From positions 1-32,127 of the forward strand of contig JAQQAR010000019.1 of the NCBI GenBank assembly GCA_028532765.1: a stretch of DNA of 32,127 nt, written 5' to 3'. The translations under genes were made by a program, and so were the position numbers. Positions 25,287-32,127 of this stretch are shown here, one piece after another. Below the pieces are notes generated by a model, which saw only the letters and a list, made by a program, of their open reading frames with translations, did not search any database and was not told the DNA's origin. Each line of letters opens with the position of its first letter. Position 1 is the first letter of the stretch. Source of the DNA: Sphaerochaetaceae bacterium. Lineage in GTDB: Bacteria; Spirochaetota; Spirochaetia; Sphaerochaetales; Sphaerochaetaceae.

Positions 25287-27344
25287 ATGAAACACGTGTC
25301 ATCAATGGATGCAGCTAAAACTATCGTTGAACGGTATCTTGCTTCACATGAAGGTGGCCAATATACTTGGCGACCGTTTGTGAAAAAAGGTATCTACCGA
25401 AGAGAAGATTACCGCTACCATGCAGACTTACAGAGTTTGCTTCCCTCAGCTCCGCTTGGTTCCTACAGCTATATCTGGGGAGTGTACCCCAGCACAGGAG
25501 AGACTACGCTTCGCTTCGCACTCATACCCTATGGTCCGGTCAAAATATATGTGAATGGTGCCTTGGTGGGGGAGAGTGATATATTCAGTGAACGGTATCG
25601 AAGCAAACAGATATTCGAACTCCCAATGAAAAAAGGCCTCAATGATTTGGTCCTGCTCTGTGAAAATACCAGTGGTGGGTTTGGCTGTGAGTTCGGTACG
25701 TGGGTTGGTAAACTGGATTATTATTTCCTTATGCCCTCCCTCTACAGTGAAATGGAAGGGTTGTGTTACTCAGTTGCCCAAGAAACGCATCTGGACAGTC
25801 TTACCTTGGAGTCCTTGCATTCTTTGGATTGGTATCCTGAACGTCCTGAATTACTTGGGGAATCGGTAGATCTTACCAGCATTTTTCCCGATGCAAAGGA
25901 AGGCCAATGTGCGGTATTGGCAACCTTCTTTACCTTGGAGGAGGACCTTTGGTGTACCTTCAGGAGCAATGCCCGGCTTTTTCTTGATGAGCTTCCTGTG
26001 GAGGGATCCCTGGAATTGAAAGCAGGTCGGCATACCCTCCTGCTCCATGCAAGGATTGAGAGTCCACTCTCCTTGGAGGTTCTTAATGCAAAGACCAATG
26101 ATGTGATAGAGGTCTCAAATCCAGTCCTCCCTGCATCGTATCCCTATCGCTATCTGATAGCTGGTCCGTTTGATGCACTTCCTGATGTATACTCACTTCA
26201 ATACACCAAGCCATTTTCTACAGCAAACGGAGATGATTTCTGGCATCTTGAAGGAGAAGATACCTACCTACGGATGTATAATGACAATCCTTTGTTTGGG
26301 CATTGGAACTATCCTCTTGGTGTCACCCTCTATGGCCTGGTGGAAACAGAGCGGATGCTCTGCTCCTCTGATCCTTCCCTGGCGTACCGCATTGCACAGT
26401 ATCTGGAGAACCATATACAAGCCAGTCTTGACTCCTACGCGTATGCAATGTGGGATAAGGATCATCTTGGAGGCAGTACTGCTGTCCATCATCTTATGAC
26501 AAGCCTGGACAGTCTTGATGACTGTGGGTCCTTTGCATCAACGGTCCTCGAAGTAGGCAAGGATCATGAGCTTCATGAATTTGAGGAGATCATAGAGGTG
26601 GTTCGCACCTATATAAGCAAGATCCAGCCCCGCCTGAGCGATGGTACGTTCTTGCGCACCGGCCTTATGCATGAGTTCCATGAGAATACCATGTGGGTCG
26701 ATGACCTGTATATGTCAGTCCCTTTCCTCATCCGCTACAGCCTCTATGCAAAGGATGACTCCTACCTGGAAGACGCCATCAACCAATTCTTCGGGTTTGC
26801 TAAATATCTCTATATGGAAGATAAGGGATTGATGAGCCATGTCTATGATTTTGAACGCAATATTGCCACAGGCATTCCCTGGGGTCGGGGGAATGGATGG
26901 GCATTGTTCAGCCTCTCCGAACTACTGATGGTGCTCTCAGAAGATCATCCGAAACGGAAGAAGCTGCTTACGTTTTTCCGCTCACTCAGTGAGGGGTTCC
27001 TCCGTCATCAGGATGAGGAGGGCATGTTCCATCAGGTGTTGGACATGAAATCTTCCTACCAGGAAAGCTCCTGTACGGCGATGGCAGCCTGTGCCTTCTC
27101 GAGGGGTGTGCGCCGAGGGTGGTATGAGAACCCAGAACCCTACAGGGAAGGATGCTTGAAGGCATGCGATGGACTCAAGAAAAAGGCCATCGATAATGAT
27201 GGCCATGTGAGAGGGGTATGCCGTGGTTCGGAGTTCTCCTGTTCGCGCCACTACTATGCCGAGCAGTTGCTCCCCCGCCTGGATGATACCCATGGAATAG
27301 GTATCATCCTCCTCGCTCTCTGTGAAGGGGAGAAACTTGCTTAA
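25287..27344 (+). CDS. GH105-type unsaturated glycuronyl hydrolase with N-terminal extra domain
   Basis: This 685-residue protein has two parts. Residues about 310-680 match glycoside hydrolase family 105 (YteR-like), an (alpha/alpha)6 barrel that removes unsaturated uronic acid from pectin lyase products: WVDDLYMSVPFL (Asp472/Asp473), WGRGNGW (532-538) and ESSCTAMAACAFSRG (593 on) are the conserved segments. Residues 1-300 are not in ordinary ~370-residue GH105 enzymes. They look beta-rich (YIWGVYPSTGETTLRFALIP, VKIYVNGALVGESD) and may be one or two carbohydrate-binding-like sandwiches. There is no signal peptide, so it acts inside the cell on imported oligosaccharide. I chose ATG 25287, eleven bases from GGAGG. 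It converges on an ABC importer with a shared TTAA stop. Confidence 0.85.
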   Translation: MKHVSSMDAAKTIVERYLASHEGGQYTWRPFVKKGIYRREDYRYHADLQSLLPSAPLGSYSYIWGVYPSTGETTLRFALIPYGPVKIYVNGALVGESDIFSERYRSKQIFELPMKKGLNDLVLLCENTSGGFGCEFGTWVGKLDYYFLMPSLYSEMEGLCYSVAQETHLDSLTLESLHSLDWYPERPELLGESVDLTSIFPDAKEGQCAVLATFFTLEEDLWCTFRSNARLFLDELPVEGSLELKAGRHTLLLHARIESPLSLEVLNAKTNDVIEVSNPVLPASYPYRYLIAGPFDALPDVYSLQYTKPFSTANGDDFWHLEGEDTYLRMYNDNPLFGHWNYPLGVTLYGLVETERMLCSSDPSLAYRIAQYLENHIQASLDSYAYAMWDKDHLGGSTAVHHLMTSLDSLDDCGSFASTVLEVGKDHELHEFEEIIEVVRTYISKIQPRLSDGTFLRTGLMHEFHENTMWVDDLYMSVPFLIRYSLYAKDDSYLEDAINQFFGFAKYLYMEDKGLMSHVYDFERNIATGIPWGRGNGWALFSLSELLMVLSEDHPKRKKLLTFFRSLSEGFLRHQDEEGMFHQVLDMKSSYQESSCTAMAACAFSRGVRRGWYENPEPYREGCLKACDGLKKKAIDNDGHVRGVCRGSEFSCSRHYYAEQLLPRLDDTHGIGIILLALCEGEKLA

Positions 27345-28189
27345 CCCTTCAAGCCGGTTGTAGCCAATCCCTGTACGATATATTTCTGGAAAACCAGGAA
27401 GATGATCAGGACAGGGAGGAGGCTGAGGGTCCCCATGGCAAAGATGGCTGACCAGTCAGTAGATGTCTGCGGGTCGCTGAACATCCTGAGTGCCAAAGAA
27501 ACGGTAAAGAGCCTTGGCTTGTTCAAGAAGAGCAGTGGTCCAAGGAAGTCATCCCATCTCCAGTAGAAGCTGAAGATCGTACTGGTGATTACCGCAGGCT
27601 TGATCAGGGGGAACAGAATCCTTGAGTAGATCATGAAACGATTGCACCCATCTATCTTTGCCGAGTCATCAAGCTCATAGGGGATTTGTCGGATGAACTG
27701 CACCATGAGGAAAATGAAGAAAGGGAGTCCTGCAAATTGGGGAATGATCAATGGTTTGAACGAGTTGATCCAACCAATCTTGTGAAAAATGATGAACTGG
27801 GGAACCATGACCACCTGGTAGGGAATCATCATGGTCAGGAACATGCAGGCATACCAGAATGACCTGCCCCTGAACGGTACCCTGGCAAAGCCATAGGCAA
27901 CCAAACTGGAAGCGATCACCGCTCCAAAGGTGGAGAGAATCGTATAGTAGAAAGAGTTTTTGAAGAAAGTCGTGAAGGTAATCGTATTGTTGAACCTCCA
28001 CCCCCTGATATAGTGCTCCAAGCTCAGGGATTCTGGCATCAGGGAACTGGAACCAAAGATTTCAGCATTGGTCTTGAATGAGTTGGAAATCATCCAGAGA
28101 ATCGGATAGAGCATCAGGAATCCAAGGAGGATGACAATGATGTGGAAAACTGTCTGGCCGAGAAGATATTTTGTTTTTCGGTTCAACAT
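27341..28189 (-). CDS. Carbohydrate ABC transporter permease (MalG/UgpE type)
   Basis: This 282-residue inner-membrane protein has six hydrophobic helices and the permease signature that contacts the ATPase, here DDSAKIDGCNRFMIYSRI, near residue 190. PILWMISNSFKTNAEIF at the start is typical of the second permease of sugar importers. I use ATG 28189, behind GGAGGG within the end of the upstream permease gene; an in-frame start at 28246 would overlap that gene further. It forms a heterodimer with the upstream permease. No ATPase gene follows: its stop TTAA is shared with the convergent GH105 gene, so an ATPase encoded elsewhere, likely a shared MsmK-type one, is needed. Confidence 0.92.
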   Translation of the reverse strand: MLNRKTKYLLGQTVFHIIVILLGFLMLYPILWMISNSFKTNAEIFGSSSLMPESLSLEHYIRGWRFNNTITFTTFFKNSFYYTILSTFGAVIASSLVAYGFARVPFRGRSFWYACMFLTMMIPYQVVMVPQFIIFHKIGWINSFKPLIIPQFAGLPFFIFLMVQFIRQIPYELDDSAKIDGCNRFMIYSRILFPLIKPAVITSTIFSFYWRWDDFLGPLLFLNKPRLFTVSLALRMFSDPQTSTDWSAIFAMGTLSLLPVLIIFLVFQKYIVQGLATTGLKG

Positions 28190-28190
28190 C

Positions 28191-29105
28191 TTATTTACCC
28201 TCCTTTGCTTCATAGAAGACCCAATTGTTTGACGTCTTGAATACAATGCCTGTCATGACACCGATTATCAGCACAAGGACCCAGGCGAGAGCACTTCCAT
28301 AGCCCATATCGTAGTACTTGAATGCCCTTTGGTAGAGATAGAGTGCATACACCAAGGTAGAATTGAGGGGGTCTCCTGAACCTCCTGATACCACAAAGGC
28401 TTGGGTAAAGACCGTGAATCCATTGATCAACTGCATGACAAGGTTGAAGAAGATGACCGGGGTAATCTGGGGAACGGTAATATGAGTGAATTTCTTGAGG
28501 GGGTTTGCCCCATCGATGGAAGCAGCTTCATAGAGTTCCTTGGGAATCTGTCTGAGTCCAGCAAGGAAGATCAGCATGGAGGAGCCAAACTGCCACGCAG
28601 CAAGCAATATCAAAGTCCAGATTGCTGTTGAGGGGTCTCCTATCCAGGATATGTCAGTGATGATCCCAATTTTTGCCAATGCAGCATTGAGTGCTCCATC
28701 AGCCATGAAGAGTCTTCTCCACATGACCGCGATGGCAATTGAACCACCAACCAGGGAAGGTACGTAGTATATTGCCTGGTACACCCTGATTGCACGGGTG
28801 CCACGGTTGAACAGCATGGCAACAAAAAATGCAAAGAGCAGGCGTAGCGGTACCGAAACGAATGCATAGAAGAAGGTAACCTTCAGAGACTGCCAGAAGA
28901 GTTCATCACCGAGCATCCTCCTGAAATTTTCCAGCCCATTGAACATCGGCTCACCGAGTATGTCATATTCGGTGAAGGAGTAGTAGAGGGAGAAAAGGAT
29001 CGGGATAATGGAAAAGGCTATGAACCCCAGCAGCCATGGGCTGATAAAGGCATAGCCGGATAGATCGTCTAAAAACGCTCGCCTGCGAGATGTGAGTTGC
29101 TTCAT
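28191..29105 (-). CDS. Carbohydrate ABC transporter permease (MalF/UgpA type)
   Basis: This 304-residue membrane protein has six helices and the ATPase-contact loop YEAASIDGANPLKKFTHITVP near residue 205. FISPWLLGFIAFSIIPILFS marks the first helix of the MalF/UgpA group. The start is ATG 29105 behind AAGGAG. Its TAA is followed one base later by the next permease ATG. The gene lies between the binding protein and the second permease, the usual order. A large hairpin in the mRNA directly precedes its ribosome site and may lower its yield relative to the binding protein. Confidence 0.93.
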   Translation of the reverse strand: MKQLTSRRRAFLDDLSGYAFISPWLLGFIAFSIIPILFSLYYSFTEYDILGEPMFNGLENFRRMLGDELFWQSLKVTFFYAFVSVPLRLLFAFFVAMLFNRGTRAIRVYQAIYYVPSLVGGSIAIAVMWRRLFMADGALNAALAKIGIITDISWIGDPSTAIWTLILLAAWQFGSSMLIFLAGLRQIPKELYEAASIDGANPLKKFTHITVPQITPVIFFNLVMQLINGFTVFTQAFVVSGGSGDPLNSTLVYALYLYQRAFKYYDMGYGSALAWVLVLIIGVMTGIVFKTSNNWVFYEAKEGK

Positions 29106-29120
29106 GGATGCTCCTTCCGG

Positions 29121-29159
29121 CTATGGAGGAAGACCCGCAGGAGCAGGTCTTCCCCATAG
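29121..29159 (-). ncRNA. Intercistronic mRNA hairpin between binding protein and permease
   Basis: CTATGG-A-GGAAGACC (29121-29135) pairs with GGTCTTCCCCATAG (29146-29159), a 14-bp stem with one bulged base and a 10-base loop. No T-run follows on the minus strand; the permease ribosome site comes next. It likely stabilises the binding-protein mRNA and gives unequal expression, as seen after malE in enteric bacteria. Confidence 0.75.
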
Positions 29160-29172
29160 TGTACCGTTGTGC

Positions 29173-30453
29173 TTACTTCAGAATTTCGTTTCCTCTGCTC
29201 ATGATCTTGGCAACCCCTTCATCAAGGGATACACGCTTCATGAGTATCTCTTGGGAAACATCACGTACCATCTTGAGGAACTCACCGCTGCCTGCTGGAT
29301 CGGGAGCATCAATCGGTCCTGCGTTCTTGGATGCAAGACTGATGTAATCGAAAATCTGCTTGTTGATCGGGTCAACCATTGTTGACATGTGCTCACGTAC
29401 ATCATCAGGAATGGGAACTCCGCGTTCGCCCATCAACATGTCATTAACTTCGATGTTGTTGACAAAGAAGTTAAGGAACTTAGCAGCAAGTTCTGGATTC
29501 TCAGCGGAAGCTGGGATACTGAAGAACATGGAAGGCTTGAGGAATGTTCCCTTTGCCTTTGCGTTTTTAATGTTGGGAAGCAGGGCAATCTCAAGTGGAC
29601 GCTGTGCTGCAGCCTGGGTGGATACAAACTGGTTGGACCAGATGAATTCAACCCAAGTCTCACCCTTGGCAATGGCTCCTTCCTCAGGGCTTACGGTCAC
29701 AAAAGCAGTTTCCGGCTTGATGAGGGCACCTGCATCGAGGAGTCTGAGCTGGATTGCATAGAACTCACGCAGAGCTGCAGGATCGGTAAAACCGAGACCG
29801 GTTTCGCCATAGGTGGATGCTCCAGTCTGACGGATCATGTTGTCGAAACCAACCTTTGGATCAGTGGTGAAGAACGGGATTGTCTGTACACCGGTCTTCT
29901 GGTACACCTGCAGGGCGATACGTTCAAAATCTGCCCAGGTCCAGGTTGCACTGTTGATCTGTGAGATGCCTGCCTTCTTGAGAACTGCAGGGTCATAGGT
30001 AAGACATACAGCGTTGGTGCCCAAGCTGATGCCATACAATTTTCCATCAACCCTACCACCGGTAAGGAAAGAGTCATTGATCTTGGAGAGGTCGATGATT
30101 CCCTTATCAACATACGGGGTAAGGTCAGCGAGCTGATTCCTCTCTACCCACTGGAGCATGTACGCATAGTCATGCTGCATAAGGTCAGGAAGGCTTCCTG
30201 CGGCTGCCTGGGTGTTCATCTTGTCCCAATAGCCACTCCAACCGGTTGTCTCGGTTTCAATGGTGACACCTGGGTTCTTGGCTTCGAACATCTCAACGGC
30301 CTTGTAGGTGCGTTCATCGCGGGTAGGGTTGCCCCACCAAGCGAGTCGCATCGTGTTTGAATCAGTTTCCTCGGCCGCTGCTTGGGCAAAGAGGACACCC
30401 GGCAACAACATGAGGATCACCATGGCGGTGATGAGAACGTTTCTTGCTTTCAT
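29173..30453 (-). CDS. Extracellular solute-binding protein of a sugar ABC importer
   Basis: This 426-residue binding protein belongs to the family 1 (MalE/UgpB-like) group. The signal peptide (MKARN, hydrophobic core, LFAQA) has no lipobox cysteine, so the mature protein should be free in the periplasm. MRLAWWGNPTRDERTYKAV opens the first lobe, and aromatic segments such as TTGWSGYWDKM suggest sugar stacking. I use ATG 30453, eight bases from AAGGAG; the in-frame GTG at 30462 overlaps the ribosome site. It is the first gene of an importer with two permeases and has a good promoter upstream. A plant-polysaccharide oligomer is plausible from the facing GH105 gene. Confidence 0.92.
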   Translation of the reverse strand: MKARNVLITAMVILMLLPGVLFAQAAAEETDSNTMRLAWWGNPTRDERTYKAVEMFEAKNPGVTIETETTGWSGYWDKMNTQAAAGSLPDLMQHDYAYMLQWVERNQLADLTPYVDKGIIDLSKINDSFLTGGRVDGKLYGISLGTNAVCLTYDPAVLKKAGISQINSATWTWADFERIALQVYQKTGVQTIPFFTTDPKVGFDNMIRQTGASTYGETGLGFTDPAALREFYAIQLRLLDAGALIKPETAFVTVSPEEGAIAKGETWVEFIWSNQFVSTQAAAQRPLEIALLPNIKNAKAKGTFLKPSMFFSIPASAENPELAAKFLNFFVNNIEVNDMLMGERGVPIPDDVREHMSTMVDPINKQIFDYISLASKNAGPIDAPDPAGSGEFLKMVRDVSQEILMKRVSLDEGVAKIMSRGNEILK

Positions 30454-30484
30454 ACAAATCACTCCTTTTGTTCGTGTTTTCTAT

Positions 30485-30513
30485 AGAGTACGGGCTCGCG
30501 TGCCAGATGTCAA
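30485..30513 (-). promoter_or_regulatory. Promoter of the sugar importer with dyad in the spacer
   Basis: On the minus strand TTGACA (30513-30508) is 17 bases from TACTCT (30490-30485), giving a transcript start about 25 bases ahead of the binding-protein ATG. The spacer holds a near-perfect 12-bp dyad (GGCTCGCGTGCC, 30493-30504; one mismatched pair) with central CG, like LacI-family operators. The -35 is consensus, the -10 is weak. Confidence 0.55.
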
Positions 30514-30561
30514 AAACTTACTGTAAGCAGTTTTAAACAAAGAAGATAATAGGTATGTATT

Positions 30562-30598
30562 GTCCAAGAATATGTCTGAATTGGACAGAATAGTCCAA
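30562..30598. promoter_or_regulatory. Three GTCCAA/TTGGAC half-sites upstream of the importer promoter
   Basis: GTCCAA (30562-30567), TTGGAC (30581-30586) and GTCCAA (30593-30598) alternate in orientation. The last two form a perfect 18-bp dyad, TTGGAC-N6-GTCCAA. They lie about 50-85 bp upstream of the -35, where an activator would bind. The regulator is unknown. Confidence 0.5.
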
Positions 30599-30625
30599 AT
30601 AAAACCCCCAAGAAATTCCTGGGGG
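30597..30625 (-). terminator. Rho-independent terminator after efp
   Basis: On the minus strand CCCCCA (30625-30620) and TGGGGG (30610-30605) form a stem followed by TTTTATTT (30604-30597). It lies 19 bases after the efp stop, closing the epmA-efp transcript. Confidence 0.85.
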
Positions 30626-30644
30626 CTTATGGGTAAGGGTTAGG

Positions 30645-31208
30645 TCAGCTGTTGACCCGCTCGATATACTCTTTTGTTTCAGTATTGATGCGGATCTTCT
30701 CACCCTGCTTGATGAAAATCGGGACACGGACTTTTAGTCCGGTTTCTGTGGTTACGTACTTGGTTGCACCCTGGACGGTGTCACCCTTTACTGCTTCCTC
30801 AGCCTCTGCTACCAGATAGACCACTTTCGGGGGAAGCTGGATGTCGAGCATCTGCTCTTCCCAGAATGTGCACCGGTAGGTTTCCCCGTCCTTCATAAGG
30901 AACTCATAGTCTGGGAATGTGGTCATCGGTACTTCGATCTGCTCGAAGGTGTCAGTCAACATAAGATGGAAATGCTCTCCATCATTGTACAGATACTGAC
31001 AGTCACGATCCATTACCGTGATGTCTTCAGCGTTATCCTGGGTCTTCATCGTTTCACTCAAGGTCTGGCCTGTTGAGGGGCTCTTCATCTTCAGTCGTAC
31101 GAAGGCGGAGCCTTTGCCGGGATTTACGAACTCTCGGTCAACGACCACAAAGGGTTGTCCTTTGATCAATAAGGCGGTTCCCTTATCGATTTGGCCTGCT
31201 TTAATCAT
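30645..31208 (-). CDS. efp: Elongation factor P
   Basis: This 187-residue translation factor relieves ribosome stalling at proline runs. It has the three-domain EF-P layout and the usual length. The first domain ends in the loop VNPGKGSAFVRLKM, with Lys32 at the position lysylated by EpmA in E. coli (Lys34 there). The C-terminal domain shows GLKVRVPIFIKQGEKIRINT. The ATG at 31208 has GAGG nearby and lies 18 bases after the epmA stop, so the target protein and its modifying enzyme share a transcript. A terminator follows. Confidence 0.97.
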   Translation of the reverse strand: MIKAGQIDKGTALLIKGQPFVVVDREFVNPGKGSAFVRLKMKSPSTGQTLSETMKTQDNAEDITVMDRDCQYLYNDGEHFHLMLTDTFEQIEVPMTTFPDYEFLMKDGETYRCTFWEEQMLDIQLPPKVVYLVAEAEEAVKGDTVQGATKYVTTETGLKVRVPIFIKQGEKIRINTETKEYIERVNS

Positions 31209-31226
31209 GTGTATTACCTCGTATTG

Positions 31227-32127
31227 TTACAAATTACGCGTATCGCCATTCCTCAGCATATCAGAAAGCGGAAAAAGAATCACCCCCTGCAGACTCCTTT
31301 TATCCATAAGCAACATCAACAGGCGATCAAGGCCCATGGCTACCCCTGAACACTGGGGCATGGATGCAAAGGTATGGGCAAGAGAGGGGTCGGTATCAGG
31401 GATGACAGAGCCACTGTCCATCCTGTTTTCCACCAGCTTTGCATACTCACTCTGGTAGTAGGCAGAGATGGTGTTCTCACTTCTCTCTTCGTCATAACAG
31501 TTGGCGATTTCCACACCTCTGATGTACAGTTCCCACCTTCGTCGGTAAAGGCCGTCAGCCTTTGCAAGGCAGGCAATCTGCCTTGGATACTGCTCCAGTA
31601 CCAAGGGGCAGTCTTGGGGAAGGTTTGGCTCAACGAAGGTCAGGAAAATCCTGTTGAATGTGTCCTCCCAGCTTTCCGGCCCAGGGGGGAGAGAAAGACC
31701 GAGTCTCTGTGCTTCCTTGGCAAGCGAGCTTTGTCGCTGGTTGAGTTTCAGGTCAATCCCCGCATAGGTGAGCATTGCCTCTTCAACACTCATTCTTCTG
31801 AAGGGAGGCCTCAGGTCCTGTGGACTGTCCTCACTCAGCAGTGAGGCGACAAGATCTTCAGTGAGGGTGATGGAGTCCTGTTCATCTGCACCTATGGTGT
31901 AATATTCAAGCATTGAGAACTCGATATTGTGGATATTTCCCAGTTGTTCACTGTTCCTGAAGCAATGGCTGATCTGGTAGATACTGCCGATTCCCTCCGC
32001 GATAAGCTGCTTCATGAAAATCTCGGGTGAAGGAACCAGGTAGAGATCCTTGGAGGGTAGAAAGGGGTTCTCAAACCGTGTGGAAAAGTTCTCGATGGTA
32101 GCTTCAGGTATCAGAGTGGGACTGAGT
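31227..32127 (-). CDS. epmA: EF-P lysine ligase EpmA (GenX/PoxA), 5' end beyond the window
   Basis: This is the C-terminal 299 residues of a class II lysyl-tRNA synthetase paralogue lacking an anticodon-binding domain. The frame stays open past the ATG at 32015 to the window edge (TPEATIENF-like sequence, then DLYLVPSPEIFMKQLIAEG), so the gene continues off the edge and that ATG is internal. Motif 2 appears as ISHCFRNSEQLGNIHNIEF and motif 3 as GVAMGLDRLLMLL. EpmA attaches beta-lysine to the tip lysine of EF-P, and efp is the next gene on the same transcript. A full lysyl-tRNA synthetase is unlikely because the visible layout matches GenX and the efp linkage is specific. Confidence 0.93.
   Translation of the reverse strand, partial: LSPTLIPEATIENFSTRFENPFLPSKDLYLVPSPEIFMKQLIAEGIGSIYQISHCFRNSEQLGNIHNIEFSMLEYYTIGADEQDSITLTEDLVASLLSEDSPQDLRPPFRRMSVEEAMLTYAGIDLKLNQRQSSLAKEAQRLGLSLPPGPESWEDTFNRIFLTFVEPNLPQDCPLVLEQYPRQIACLAKADGLYRRRWELYIRGVEIANCYDEERSENTISAYYQSEYAKLVENRMDSGSVIPDTDPSLAHTFASMPQCSGVAMGLDRLLMLLMDKRSLQGVILFPLSDMLRNGDTRNL

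Noticed and set aside
30491-30507. TGGCACG on the minus strand, resembling a sigma-54 -24 element ahead of the sugar importer
   Set aside because: No TTGC/GC -12 element occurs at the required distance, and a TTGACA-type promoter explains the site.

Overview
The window looks like chromosome from a free-living anaerobic diderm, most likely a spirochaete of the Sphaerochaeta type. This is inferred from gene content, not a database match. The pointers are a class I (strict-anaerobe) hybrid cluster protein, several outer-membrane barrel proteins ending in aromatic residues, carbohydrate uptake and pectin-type hydrolase genes, a CoaE with an atypical P-loop, and frequent TTG/GTG starts behind strong Shine-Dalgarno sites. 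Coding density is very high. No gene-free stretch exceeds 300 bases; the longest gaps are about 190 (30454-30644) and 150 (25135-25286) bases, and both hold regulatory repeats. I found no rRNA, tRNA, CRISPR array, transposase or phage gene.

Bases 1-14809 are all on the + strand. First come the tail of a MacB/FtsX-type ABC permease, a membrane histidine kinase and its sigma-54-type response regulator. Tightly packed housekeeping genes follow: pepF, an RlmD-type rRNA methyltransferase and glutamine-dependent nadE. Two paralogous small outer-membrane barrels come next, closed by a strong terminator. A second run holds a small membrane protein, a PhnP-like metallohydrolase, polA (with an unusual N-terminal extension), coaE and a 386-residue membrane-anchored helical protein with a Pro/Glu/Val/Ala repeat tail.

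Bases 14772-20006 alternate in strand: kamA (-), an MFS transporter (+), the Mn efflux gene mntP (-), and a cupin-hcp pair (+) for nitrosative/redox stress. Two convergent pairs here (386-residue gene/kamA, MFS/mntP) overlap at their 3' ends.

Bases 20071-25134 (-) form one envelope-export unit: tetR, an MMPL/RND permease, a LolA-like periplasmic protein and an outer-membrane barrel. Nearly identical 16-bp boxes (14/16 identical) lie just upstream of tetR and of the RND gene, pointing to local repression by the TetR protein.

Bases 25224-30598 are a carbohydrate region: a two-domain GH105-type hydrolase (+) converges, sharing a TTAA stop, on a binding-protein-dependent sugar ABC importer (-). 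Its binding-protein gene is followed by a large intercistronic hairpin and preceded by candidate operators. The window ends with epmA-efp (-), the EF-P lysylation pair; kamA, 15 kb away, could supply beta-lysine.
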